DNA of 64,000 nt from Streptomyces sp. NBC_01471 (GTDB lineage Bacteria; Actinomycetota; Actinomycetes; Streptomycetales; Streptomycetaceae), in assembly GCF_041438865.1 (NCBI RefSeq), contig NZ_CP109450.1:930001-994000 (forward strand). The letters run 5' to 3'. Made by a program: the position numbers and the translations under genes. Below are positions 16,398 through 24,067 of the stretch, in pieces. Positions within the stretch are counted from its first letter, which is position 1. Each line of letters starts with the position of its first letter. The notes under the pieces were generated by a model that was not told the DNA's origin, searched no databases, and was given only the letters and a program-made list of their open reading frames with translations.

Positions 16398-16959
16398 CGG
16401 GGACACCGCCGGGCGCGTACTCCCGGATGAGTGCCACGAGCCCGGCCGGGTCGACGTCGAAGACCTGCGCCTCGAAGCAGAGCCCCTGCGCCTGCCCGCC
16501 CCGGCCGAGCGACGGTGCGAGCCTGCGGTACATCGACCGCGGCCGGCAGAACCGGGGCAGCGCCTCCGCGCCCGGCGCGAAGTCGACGACGACGTGGGCG
16601 CCCGTCCTGCCGCCCTCGGTCACCTCGGCGGCCGCCACGCCCGTCACCGCGGACCACGGCACGGTGCGGGCGGGCCAGAGGGGCAGGCGTACGGTCAGGC
16701 CGCCGTCGCCCGGGGCCAGCCGCAGCGGCCGCACCAGATAGCCGACGAACGTGGCGGTGAAGAAGGCGAGCAGCAGTCCGGCGATGACCATCAGGGTGCC
16801 GCCGACTGCTCCGTACGCCCCGGAGACGACCGGCGGGATGGCCACCACCCAGGCGACCAGTACCACCACCGCAGCCACCGGGACCCACCGCAGCTTCCTC
16901 CTGAGCCGCAAGGTCATGTCCGTTCGCCCCCGGTCCGCGCCGTTCTCTGGATTCGTCAC
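16336..16959 (-). CDS. PH-like domain membrane protein, hypothetical
   Basis: 207-residue protein with two hydrophobic helices near residues 25-45 and 55-75, then a soluble beta-rich domain (LTVRLPLWPARTVPWSAVTG) like those of small actinobacterial PH/bPH2-domain proteins. Function unknown. The GTG at 16959 has no clear ribosome binding site; ATG 16917 (MTLRLRRK) preceded by GGGGGCGA is an alternative start. It ends inside the 3' end of the rightward gene, an unusual 62-bp tail-to-tail overlap. Confidence 0.72.
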   Translation of the reverse strand: MTNPENGADRGRTDMTLRLRRKLRWVPVAAVVVLVAWVVAIPPVVSGAYGAVGGTLMVIAGLLLAFFTATFVGYLVRPLRLAPGDGGLTVRLPLWPARTVPWSAVTGVAAAEVTEGGRTGAHVVVDFAPGAEALPRFCRPRSMYRRLAPSLGRGGQAQGLCFEAQVFDVDPAGLVALIREYAPGGVPVSDPPGARYGEPGPGSAPHA

Positions 16960-17063
16960 ACCGAGAGCTTGGGACGCCGGACGCGTTCGCGCCAGGGTTT
17001 CGCTGAATTCCAGTCAACAATCCTCCGGCGGCGGGCGGCGGCAGGAGTGCGTTCGTTGACGCA

Positions 17064-17705
17064 GTGTCCAATAATCGTTACGCCGACTCCGGCTATGTCG
17101 TGGTCAGTTACACCTCGCGGGGCTTCTGGGAGTCGGGCGGCAGCATCGAGGTCGCGGAACCGCCCGGCATCGCCGATGTCTCGTCCGTCATCGACTGGGC
17201 GCCGGCGAACACCGCGGCCGACCCGGCGGAGATCGGCATGGGCCGCGTCGCCATCCTCTCCCACGCCCTCGACCAGTTCCCCAGGATCCCGCCGCTGGCA
17301 TCGGTACCGCTGCCGCCCCGCTCGTTCGCGGCCGTCCGGCAGTCCGGGGCCTGCGCCACCGAACGGCGCATCCGGGGCACGGCCACCCTGCACACCACCC
17401 TCGCCGGCACCAAGGAGAGCGGCACCCTCGTCGCGTACCTCTACGACGTGGGGCCGCCCGGCCTCGGCAAGCTGGCCAGCAACGCGCCGTACACCTGCCA
17501 CGGGAAGACACCCGGCAAGGCGTTCCCCGTGGACCTGGATCTGTTCTCCACGGCGTACGACGTGCCGGCGGGCCACCATCTGGCCCTGGTGACCGACACC
17601 GTCGACCCGCTCCACATCGAGCACAACCCGACCGGCGCGCAGCTGACCTTCTCCTCACCCGAGTCCGACCCGTCGTACCTGTCGGTCCCGCTGCGCGAGA
17701 AGTGA
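17064..17705 (+). pseudogene. internally deleted CocE/NonD (X-Pro dipeptidyl-peptidase-like) hydrolase
   Basis: 213 open codons that join two distant parts of a CocE/NonD-type serine hydrolase. Residues 1-~55 (YADSGYVVVSYTSRGFWESG, then VIDWAPANTAADPAEIGMG) match the strand just before the nucleophile elbow. Residue ~57 onward jumps to the C-terminal PepX_C-like beta domain (RGTATLHTTLAG..., AYLYDVGPPGLGKLASNA, DVPAGHHLALVTDTVD). The GxSxG serine, the Asp and His of the triad and the N-terminal region are all missing, so it cannot be an active hydrolase of this class. The splice is in frame, so a protein could still be made from GTG 17064. Confidence 0.8.
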
Positions 17706-17711
17706 TCACCG

Positions 17712-17765
17712 GCTGCTGCCGGGCGGGCATGGCGCCCTACGTGCTACTGCGCACCCGGCAGCAGC
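17712..17765. terminator. 12-bp-stem inverted repeat after the deleted hydrolase gene
   Basis: GCTGCTGCCGGG (17712-17723) and CCCGGCAGCAGC (17754-17765) are exact inverted copies with a 30-base loop, starting 7 bp after the stop. The long loop makes it a weaker terminator candidate than others here. Confidence 0.5.
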
Positions 17766-17912
17766 GTTCCTGGTTCGGCCGGACCCGGCCGTCTGCGGAC
17801 GGTCGATGACGGAAACTATCCACCCCGACAAGGGACTTCACACCCGACACGCGCTAAGTAGCCATAAACCGTATTTGTATTGAAAAGCGGTGAAGTGCAC
17901 TAATTCGGACAG

Positions 17913-18353
17913 TCAGGCCTCTGCCGCTTCCGAGTAGACCTGTGAGAGTTCGGGTGCGCCGGCGACCGCCCAGTCGAGTCCGGCCTCGACGACGTTGATC
18001 TCGCGTCCCGACTGCAGCCGGACCACCGGTGTGCCGCCCGGCAGGACGTCCCAGACCGCTCCGGGGACGGTTCTGACGATGGTGGTCCCGAGGTAGAGAC
18101 CCGCGTCGTTGCCCAGCCAGGGCAGCTCCTCGGGGTCGTCGCGCCAGCGTGGCGGAAGCTGGTCGAGTGCAGCCAACGAAGCCGGTGAGTCGTCGAGTTG
18201 AAGCCCTTCCTGCCCGGCCCTGACCCGTAGCAGCTCGCACTCGGCGAGCAGCTCCCCCACTCCCTGCGGGTCTTTCCGCACCGCCGTGGCCAGCGTCTCC
18301 GCGTGTCCCGTGCCGTGCCGTCTGCGCCAGTGGTCAAGGAAAGGGATATTCAC
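17913..18353 (-). CDS. uncharacterised protein, possibly DUF6278
   Basis: 146-residue soluble protein beginning VNIPFLDHWRRRHG, with a helical first half (TLATAVRKDPQGVGELLAEC) and a beta-strand second half (WLGNDAGLYLGTTIVRTVPG, WDVLPGGTPVVRL). It resembles a small Streptomyces-specific family that I believe is DUF6278. No catalytic motif is visible. I chose GTG 18353 because the protein is conserved-looking from there; the frame is open further upstream over a compositionally odd stretch. It lies 61 bp downstream of the exonuclease III gene on the same strand. Confidence 0.7.
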   Translation of the reverse strand: MNIPFLDHWRRRHGTGHAETLATAVRKDPQGVGELLAECELLRVRAGQEGLQLDDSPASLAALDQLPPRWRDDPEELPWLGNDAGLYLGTTIVRTVPGAVWDVLPGGTPVVRLQSGREINVVEAGLDWAVAGAPELSQVYSEAAEA

Positions 18354-18414
18354 ACCGCCCAGCCTCGCATTCCGCCGGACCGCCGCACCAACAGGCGCGC
18401 GGACCCCGAGGTCC

Positions 18415-19194
18415 TCAGACGTCGAGATCGACGACGACCGGGGCGTGGTCCGACGCGCCCTTCCCCTTGCGCTCCTCGCGGTCGACATAGCTGTCCTTGA
18501 CGGCAGCGGTGAAGGGCTCGTTGCCGTAAACGAGATCGATCCGCATGCCCTTGTTCTTCGGGAACCGAAGCTGGCGGTAGTCCCAGAAGGTGTACGGGCG
18601 GTCGTACTTGAGCGGGCGGGGCACCACGTCGCTCAGCCCCGTCTCACGGAGGGCGGTGAGCGCGGCCCGCTCGGCCGGGGTGACATGGGTGGCGCCCTCG
18701 AACAGCGCCGGGTCCCAGACGTCCTCGTCCGCCGGGGCGACGTTGAAGTCCCCGAGGACGGCGAACGGCCGCTCACCCGCCGCGTCACGGGCGGCGGCCG
18801 CCTTCAGCGCGGCGAGCCACTGGAGCTTGTACGTGTAGTGCGCGTGGTCGACCTCGCGGCCGTTCGGCACGTACACCGACCAGACCCGGACGGGGCCGCA
18901 GGTCGCCGAGATCGCCCTCGGCTCCTGCACGCCCTCGTATTCGGGGCCGCCGGGCAGCCCCGTGACCACGTCGTCCAGTCCCAGCCGGGAGATCAGTGCC
19001 ACCCCGTTCCACCGGCCGGTGGCGTGGACCGCCGACTCGTAGCCCAGCTCCCGCAGCTCGTCGGCGGGGAACTGCTCGACGGAGCATTTGGTCTCCTGGA
19101 CGCACAGCACATCCGTGCCGGTGCTCTCCAGCCAGGCCAGCAGCCTCGGGAGACGGGCGGTGATCGAATTGACGTTCCAGGTGGCGATGCGCAT
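18415..19194 (-). CDS. xth: exodeoxyribonuclease III (AP endonuclease)
   Basis: 259-residue member of the exonuclease III/APE1 endonuclease family, which nicks DNA 5' of abasic sites and trims 3' blocks in base excision repair. The family signature positions are visible: MRIATWNVNSITARLPRLL at the start, VQETKC (metal-binding Glu), LGDFNVAP (catalytic Asp-Asn), and GASDHAPVV (catalytic His) at the end. The start is set at ATG 19194 by homology to the family N-terminus, though the frame opens slightly earlier. It is followed within 61 bp by the DUF6278-like gene. Confidence 0.95.
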   Translation of the reverse strand: MRIATWNVNSITARLPRLLAWLESTGTDVLCVQETKCSVEQFPADELRELGYESAVHATGRWNGVALISRLGLDDVVTGLPGGPEYEGVQEPRAISATCGPVRVWSVYVPNGREVDHAHYTYKLQWLAALKAAAARDAAGERPFAVLGDFNVAPADEDVWDPALFEGATHVTPAERAALTALRETGLSDVVPRPLKYDRPYTFWDYRQLRFPKNKGMRIDLVYGNEPFTAAVKDSYVDREERKGKGASDHAPVVVDLDV

Positions 19195-19224
19195 GGGACC
19201 AAACCTAGCCGGTGCCACCGACAG

Positions 19225-19863
19225 TCACAGGTCCGTGGCGTCGCCCGGCATCAGACGGGTGTGTCCGGCGCCGCCGAGGTTGCCGATATGGGTGTCGTAC
19301 ACACCGCGCGCCAGGTCCTTGAGCAGCACGTCATGGATGTCGATGGCGCGCTGCGGCCGCACCTCGCGGACGTAGTCGATCACCTCGGAGATCTTGTTCC
19401 ACGGGGCGTGCACCGGGAGCATCAGCGTCTCGACCGGCTGGTCGGGAACGGTGAAGGCATCGCCCGGATGGAAGACCGAACCGTCCACCAGATACCCCAC
19501 GTTGGTGATCTGCGGCAGATCCGGGTGGATCACCGCGTGCAGCTCGCCGTGCACCTGGACGCCGAACCCCGCCGCCTCGAAGGTGTCGCCGTGGCCGACG
19601 GTGTGGACCCGGCCGGGAAACGCCGCGCTGAGCTTCCCGGCGACGCTGCGCAGGGTCCAGATCTCGGCGGCCGGGTTCGCCTCCATCCCGGCTCGCAGCC
19701 TGTTCTCGTCGAAGTGGTCGGGGTGCTCGTGCGTCACGAGAATGGCGTCGGCGCCGAGCGCCGCGTCCTCCTCGCTGAACCCCCCGGGATCGATGACGAG
19801 CGTCTGTCCGTCCTTCTCCAGCCGGACGCAGGCGTGGGTCTTCTTGGTCAGTTTGATCGTCAT
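19225..19863 (-). CDS. UlaG-like MBL-fold metallo-hydrolase
   Basis: 212-residue metallo-beta-lactamase-fold protein with the metal motif THEHPDHFD near residue 45 and further histidines in LHAVIHPD and DIHDVLL. The opening MTIKLTKKTHACVRLEKDGQ is typical of an actinobacterial UlaG-like group. The natural substrate is unknown. It begins 12 bp after the pcaL stop on the same strand, so the two are probably co-transcribed, and xth follows at 30 bp. Confidence 0.87.
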   Translation of the reverse strand: MTIKLTKKTHACVRLEKDGQTLVIDPGGFSEEDAALGADAILVTHEHPDHFDENRLRAGMEANPAAEIWTLRSVAGKLSAAFPGRVHTVGHGDTFEAAGFGVQVHGELHAVIHPDLPQITNVGYLVDGSVFHPGDAFTVPDQPVETLMLPVHAPWNKISEVIDYVREVRPQRAIDIHDVLLKDLARGVYDTHIGNLGGAGHTRLMPGDATDL

Positions 19864-19875
19864 ACCGCCATCCTC

Positions 19876-21177
19876 CTACGTCTCGGGGGTGGTCTCCTGC
19901 TGGATCACGGCCCGGGCCACCTCGAAGGCCGAGTTCGCCGCCGGAACACCGCAGTAGACGGCGGTCTGGAGCAGTACTTCCTTGATCTCCGCCGGAGTGA
20001 GTCCGTTGCGCAGGGCCGCGCGGACGTGCGAGGCCAGCTCCTGCGGATGACCGCCGGCGACCAGCGCCGTCAGGGTCACCACGCTGCGGGTACGGCGGTC
20101 GAGCCCGTCCCGGGTCCAGACCTCGCCCCAGACGTAGCGGGTGAGCAGCTCCTGGAAGTCCCCGGTGAACGCGTCGGCCGCGGCCTCCACCCGGTCCACA
20201 TGGGCGTCGCCCAGCACCTCCCTGCGCACCTTGGCGCCCGCGTCGTACCGGTCGGGGCGCCCGGCGGGCACGGCGTCCGGCTGGAGCGCCGCGGGGGCGA
20301 TCTCGGCGATGGGCGCCACGGGGACCGAGAGGCCCGGCACCTGCGGCGGCACGGGTATCGACGGCGAGGTGGTCGAGGTCGTCGACGAGGCGTTGTCCTG
20401 CCACCCGGTGGAGAAGTGCCGTACCAGCAGATCGGTGACGGCCGCGGGCTGCTCGACCGGCGCCAGATGGGAGGCGGCCGGGACCATCGCGAGCCGGGCG
20501 TCCGGTATCCCCGCCACCAGGGTGCGGGCGTCCGCGGGCCCGGTCACCCGGTCCTCGGCGCCGACCACGACCAGGGCGGGCACGCCGATCCGGCCGAGTT
20601 CGGCGCGGATGTCGAAGGACGCGAGGGCCTCGCAGGCCGCGATGTAGCAGCCGGGGTCGGTGGTGCGGACCATCTGCACGGCCCACTCCACGATGGCCGG
20701 CTGCGCCGTCGCGAAACCGTGCGTGAACCACCGCTCGGGCGCGCTGCGCGCCATCGGGTCGAGACCGTTGGTGCGGACGATCACCCCGCGCTGGCGGAAC
20801 TCGTCCGCCGTGCCGAACCGGGGCGAGGCGGCGACCAGCGCCAGCGAGGCGACCCGCTCCGGGTGGCGCAGCGCCAGTTCCATGCCGATCGCGCCGCCGA
20901 TGGAGCACCCGGCGTACCCGAAGCGCTGCACGCCCAGTTCGTCGAGCGTGGCCAGCAGCCGCTCGGCGATCCCGGCGACCGAGGGGACGGGGTGGGCGGG
21001 AGCACCGCCGTGGCCGGGCAGGTCGAAGCGCAGGACACGCCAGGTCCTGGACAGTTCGGGCGTCTGCCGGTCCCACATGTGCCATGTGGTACCAAGGGAG
21101 GGGCCCAGCACGAGGACCGGGGCGTGTTCTGGCCCGTCAAAGCGGTATTGGAGGGTCTGCTGCGTCGTCTCGCTCAT
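19876..21177 (-). CDS. pcaL: PcaL: 3-oxoadipate enol-lactonase fused to 4-carboxymuconolactone decarboxylase
   Basis: 433-residue bifunctional enzyme of the protocatechuate branch of the beta-ketoadipate pathway. Residues ~1-260 are an alpha/beta hydrolase (enol-lactonase, PcaD) with nucleophile loop GCSIGGAIG and active-site His in ASHLAPVEQP. After a Ser/Thr/Pro-rich linker, residues ~310-433 are the decarboxylase PcaC (LTRYVWGEVWTRDGLD, LLQTAVYCGVPAANSAFEVA). PcaL fusions are known in Streptomyces and Rhodococcus. The start is ATG 21177. The other pca genes, usually directly upstream, are not here: an IS701-like transposase gene ends 13 bp upstream, so the promoter or operon link is probably lost. 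Confidence 0.93.
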   Translation of the reverse strand: MSETTQQTLQYRFDGPEHAPVLVLGPSLGTTWHMWDRQTPELSRTWRVLRFDLPGHGGAPAHPVPSVAGIAERLLATLDELGVQRFGYAGCSIGGAIGMELALRHPERVASLALVAASPRFGTADEFRQRGVIVRTNGLDPMARSAPERWFTHGFATAQPAIVEWAVQMVRTTDPGCYIAACEALASFDIRAELGRIGVPALVVVGAEDRVTGPADARTLVAGIPDARLAMVPAASHLAPVEQPAAVTDLLVRHFSTGWQDNASSTTSTTSPSIPVPPQVPGLSVPVAPIAEIAPAALQPDAVPAGRPDRYDAGAKVRREVLGDAHVDRVEAAADAFTGDFQELLTRYVWGEVWTRDGLDRRTRSVVTLTALVAGGHPQELASHVRAALRNGLTPAEIKEVLLQTAVYCGVPAANSAFEVARAVIQQETTPET

Positions 21178-21190
21178 CCGCCTCACGCTC

Positions 21191-22501
21191 TCATATCTCA
21201 CAATCTCTCACGACCGCGCGGTATGTCGTCTCCGGACCCATGCGCCAGATGGACCAACAGAGTCGGTAGGCGGCGGTGTGGACGGGCTGGACGACGAGGG
21301 TGATGAACAGGTGCTGGATCTCATTGCAGGTGAGCGGCGTGAGGCCGTGCGGTGCAGGCTGGCGGATGTGTTCTTCTGCGCGAACGACAGTGAGGAAGGT
21401 ATGCGCAAGCATGGCGAGAGTGACCCAGCGCGACCAGGACGCGTAGCGGCGGACCTGGTGCTCGTCCACTCCGGCCAGGCCCTTTCCGGACTGGACGAAC
21501 TCCTCCACTCGCCATCTTGATCCAGCGACGCGAACCAGCTCGGCCAGAGGCACTCGGGCGGGCGAGTGGCAGCGGTAGTAGGCCAGTTCGCTGGTGCTGC
21601 GGTTGCGCCGGATCAGCAGTTGACGGTTGCCGGTCTCGGGGTTGGCGAGGTCGATGACGGCCCAGTCGTAGAAGCGGTGGCCCTTGGCCCCGGTTCCGGC
21701 GGAGAGCTTCTGCCAGGCTCGTTTGGGTACCTTCTTGGCCAGGGTGTCCGCGCGGAACTTCCCCGCGCTGGTGGTGGCTTCGTGCGAGCAGGCCACCGCG
21801 AGGACGTAGCGCGTGCCGTGTTCCTCCAGCGCGCTTCGCAGCTTGGGGTTGCCGCCGCAGACCTCGTCGCCCGCCACCCAAGCGGCCCGGTGGCCGGCGT
21901 CCAGGAACCGGGCGACCATGCACGCGGCCAGCTCGGGTTTGGTGGCGAAGGCGGTCTCCTCACCGAGTCCGGCGGCGCGGCAACGGCCCGGGTCGGTGGT
22001 CCAGGAACACGGAACATACAGTTCCCGGTCCACTGCGGCGTGCCCGCGTTGACGGGCGTAGACGAGGTAGACGGCAACTTGGGCGTTCTCGATTCTGCCC
22101 GCGGTGCCGGTGTACTGACGCTGGACGCCGACCGTGCCGATGCCCTTCTTCACATCGCCGGTCTCGTCGACTACCAGCACCGCCCGCTCGTCATGCAGGT
22201 GCTCCACCACGTATCCGCGCACGTCGTCGCGGACAGCGTCAGCGATCCATTTGGCGCGGCTGAGCAAGTGCTGCATGGCATCCGGGGTGGACTCCCCGGC
22301 CCACTCGGCGATCGTCCAGCAGTTCTTACGCGGCAGGTCCGACAGGAGCCCGAGCACCAATCGCCGGACCCGGACCCGGCGCCGGGGCTCGACCCGCTTG
22401 AACCGGCCCGCGATCCACCCCATCAGGCATTCGAACGCCTCTTGCCATCGAGCAGGGTCTACGCTGTGACCTGCGGCCACCGCATGATCTTCAGTCTTCA
22501 C
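21191..22501 (-). CDS. IS701-like transposase
   Basis: 436-residue DDE transposase of the IS701 type. The catalytic region reads AVLVVDETGDVKKGIGTVG (first Asp) and AAWVAGDEVCGGNPKLRSAL (second Asp), with the acidic residue in SRWRVEEFVQSGKG. The frame looks intact. The element must end within ~13 bp of pcaL on the left and within ~70 bp of the dinB-like gene on the right, but I could not find terminal inverted repeats or a target duplication by eye. It separates pcaL from whatever preceded it. Confidence 0.88.
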   Translation of the reverse strand: MKTEDHAVAAGHSVDPARWQEAFECLMGWIAGRFKRVEPRRRVRVRRLVLGLLSDLPRKNCWTIAEWAGESTPDAMQHLLSRAKWIADAVRDDVRGYVVEHLHDERAVLVVDETGDVKKGIGTVGVQRQYTGTAGRIENAQVAVYLVYARQRGHAAVDRELYVPCSWTTDPGRCRAAGLGEETAFATKPELAACMVARFLDAGHRAAWVAGDEVCGGNPKLRSALEEHGTRYVLAVACSHEATTSAGKFRADTLAKKVPKRAWQKLSAGTGAKGHRFYDWAVIDLANPETGNRQLLIRRNRSTSELAYYRCHSPARVPLAELVRVAGSRWRVEEFVQSGKGLAGVDEHQVRRYASWSRWVTLAMLAHTFLTVVRAEEHIRQPAPHGLTPLTCNEIQHLFITLVVQPVHTAAYRLCWSIWRMGPETTYRAVVRDCEI

Positions 22502-22572
22502 ACACCGATGATCAACGGTGGCCGTACATGTTCGTCAGCAGGCCCCTGCCAGGTCCGGCTTGCGACGGAGCG

Positions 22573-23073
22573 TTATATACCACGGCTGCCGTCGAGACTC
22601 TCGCGAATGATGTCCGCATGACCGGCGTGCCGGGCAGTCTCCTCGATCATGTGGAGCAGGACCCAACGCACGTTCCGGTCCGCCAGGTCGGGGCGACTGC
22701 ACGGAGCCTCCAATGACATGCCTGCGACGATCTCCCGTGAGATAGCCACCTGCTCCTCGAAGAAGGCCGTCCAGTGCTTCACCGTGTCCTGCTCGTCGAC
22801 ACGGAAGTCTTCGTCCCTCCAGTCCCGGACCTCCGCTTCGGGCCACTCGCCGAGAAGTGCCCGTCCCGCAACGACGATCTGAAACCACCTGCGCTCCCAG
22901 AGGGCCGAGTGTTTGAGCAGGCCCATCAAGGACAACGAACTCACCGTCGGAGCCATGCGGGCATCCGCGTCAGAAACTCCGTCGACCTTCCGAAGCAGAT
23001 CGGCGCGCTGCTTGTCGAGAAAGCCGCAGAGGGCCTCCCGCTCGGTAGCGATTGAGAACTGGTTGGCTGTCAT
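22573..23073 (-). CDS. DinB/DUF664 family protein
   Basis: 166-residue four-helix-bundle protein of the DinB/DUF664 type. The putative metal histidines are in GLLKHSALWERRWF and MIEETARHAGHADIIRE, the positions expected for this fold. Some relatives are mycothiol-dependent maleylpyruvate isomerases or thiol transferases; which applies here cannot be said. The gene is intact despite being enclosed by two insertion sequences. ATG at 23071-23073. Confidence 0.85.
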   Translation of the reverse strand: MTANQFSIATEREALCGFLDKQRADLLRKVDGVSDADARMAPTVSSLSLMGLLKHSALWERRWFQIVVAGRALLGEWPEAEVRDWRDEDFRVDEQDTVKHWTAFFEEQVAISREIVAGMSLEAPCSRPDLADRNVRWVLLHMIEETARHAGHADIIRESLDGSRGI

Positions 23074-23125
23074 GTCCCGGACGCTACCGGATCACGAGTG
23101 CGCGCCGACCGGTGCTGCTGCGTAG

Positions 23126-23987
23126 CTATCCAGCATGAAGATCACGATCTACAGCTGGAGTACCAAGAGCTCGTAACACGATCATGATCGGGCCTTCTTG
23201 AGTCGGTCTCCAGCAGATGAGGCCGCAGGCGAGCGAGAGGAAGGCGTCGTGGAGTTCGGTGCGATGTTCCCAGCGGACGGTGAGACGTTTGAAGTGGTAG
23301 AGCAGGGCGAAGGTCTGCTCTACGACGTAGCGGAGCTTGCCGATGCCCTTGATGTTGGGTGAGCCCTTGCGGGAGATGACGGGCAGGATCCGTCGGTGAC
23401 GGAGCTCGTCGCGGTTGGAGTCGCAGCCCTTGTCGCCGAGCAAGGCTTCTGGTCGTCGGCGGGGGCGGCCGGGGCGGCCCGCGACGGGTGGGATGCCGTC
23501 GACCAGGGCGAGGGTCTGGGTGACGTCGTTGACGTTAGCCGCAGTAGTGATGACCTTGAGCGGGGTGCCGCGTCTGTCGCAGATCAGGTGGTGTTTGCTG
23601 CCCGTCTTCCGCCGGTCGACCGGCGACGGACCGGTGCCGGGTCCCCCTTTTTTTCGCGCGGATGTGGGAGCCGTCCACGCACGCCCGCGACCAGTCGAGA
23701 TCGCCGGCCGCGTTCAGCTCGGCGAGCAGGACCCGGTGCAGCCGGTCAAAGACCCCTGCCTTCTGCCACCGGTCCGGCCGCCGCCAGCAGGTCTGTCCCG
23801 AGCCGAACCCCAGCTCCAGCGGCAGCAGTTGCCAGGCTATGTCGTTGTAGAGGACGACCAAGATGCCCCGCAGGCAGAGTCGGTCCCACACCGGCCGCGG
23901 TCCCGGCGACCGATCCGGCCACGGCGGCAGCAACGGCTCGATCAACGCCCACAACTCATCGTCCACGATCCACGGTCGAGTACCCAC
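23126..23987 (-). pseudogene. IS5-family transposase, +1 frameshift at an A7 run
   Basis: The N-terminal part (MGTRPWIVDDELWALIEPLL... to CVDGSHIRAKK) reads from 23987 to about 23648. The C-terminal part (LLGDKGCDSNRDELRHR, VVEQTFALLYHFKRL) is in another frame, ending at 23126 beyond the IS end. The break is at seven A residues on the coding strand (23648-23654) before five G. Six A would keep Arg-Ala-Lys-Lys-Gly-Gly-Pro in one frame, so the element carries one extra base. This needs a +1 event, not the -1 slip known for some IS5 members, so I read it as a mutation. The normal stop is also lost and the frame runs out of the element. Confidence 0.82.
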
Positions 23988-24062
23988 ACCTCACGAACGG
24001 CCGAATCGTCACACCGGCCACACCCAACCAGCCCACATCAACAAGTCCCGGATACGAGCTCT
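23166..24062 (-). mobile_element. IS5-type element with matched ends
   Basis: About 897 bp bounded by inverted ends: AGAGCTCGTAACACG at the left (from 23166) and AGAGCTCGTATCCGG on the other strand at the right (from 24062), sharing 10 initial bases exactly. It contains a frameshifted transposase. Ends of the same type recur at 26927 and 34214, so the element has been active here more than once. I could not define its target duplication. Confidence 0.75.
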
Positions 24063-24067
24063 AGGCC
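24058..24067. repeat. left copy of the IS4 element target duplication
   Basis: GCTCTAGGCC here and CCTCTAGGCC at 25534-25543 match at 9 of 10 bases and flank the IS4 element exactly. Bases 24058-24062 are also the tip of the IS5 element, so IS4 inserted at that junction. Confidence 0.75.

Noticed and set aside
18286..21303. A very long open frame (about 1000 codons) on the plus strand
   Set aside because: It lies antisense to xth, the MBL hydrolase and pcaL, all with clear family motifs. Long antisense frames are expected in high-GC DNA.
23641..23660. Programmed frameshift site in the IS5 transposase
   Set aside because: The A7 run would need a +1 shift; the known IS5-type slippery sites give -1. 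A single-base insertion explains it better.
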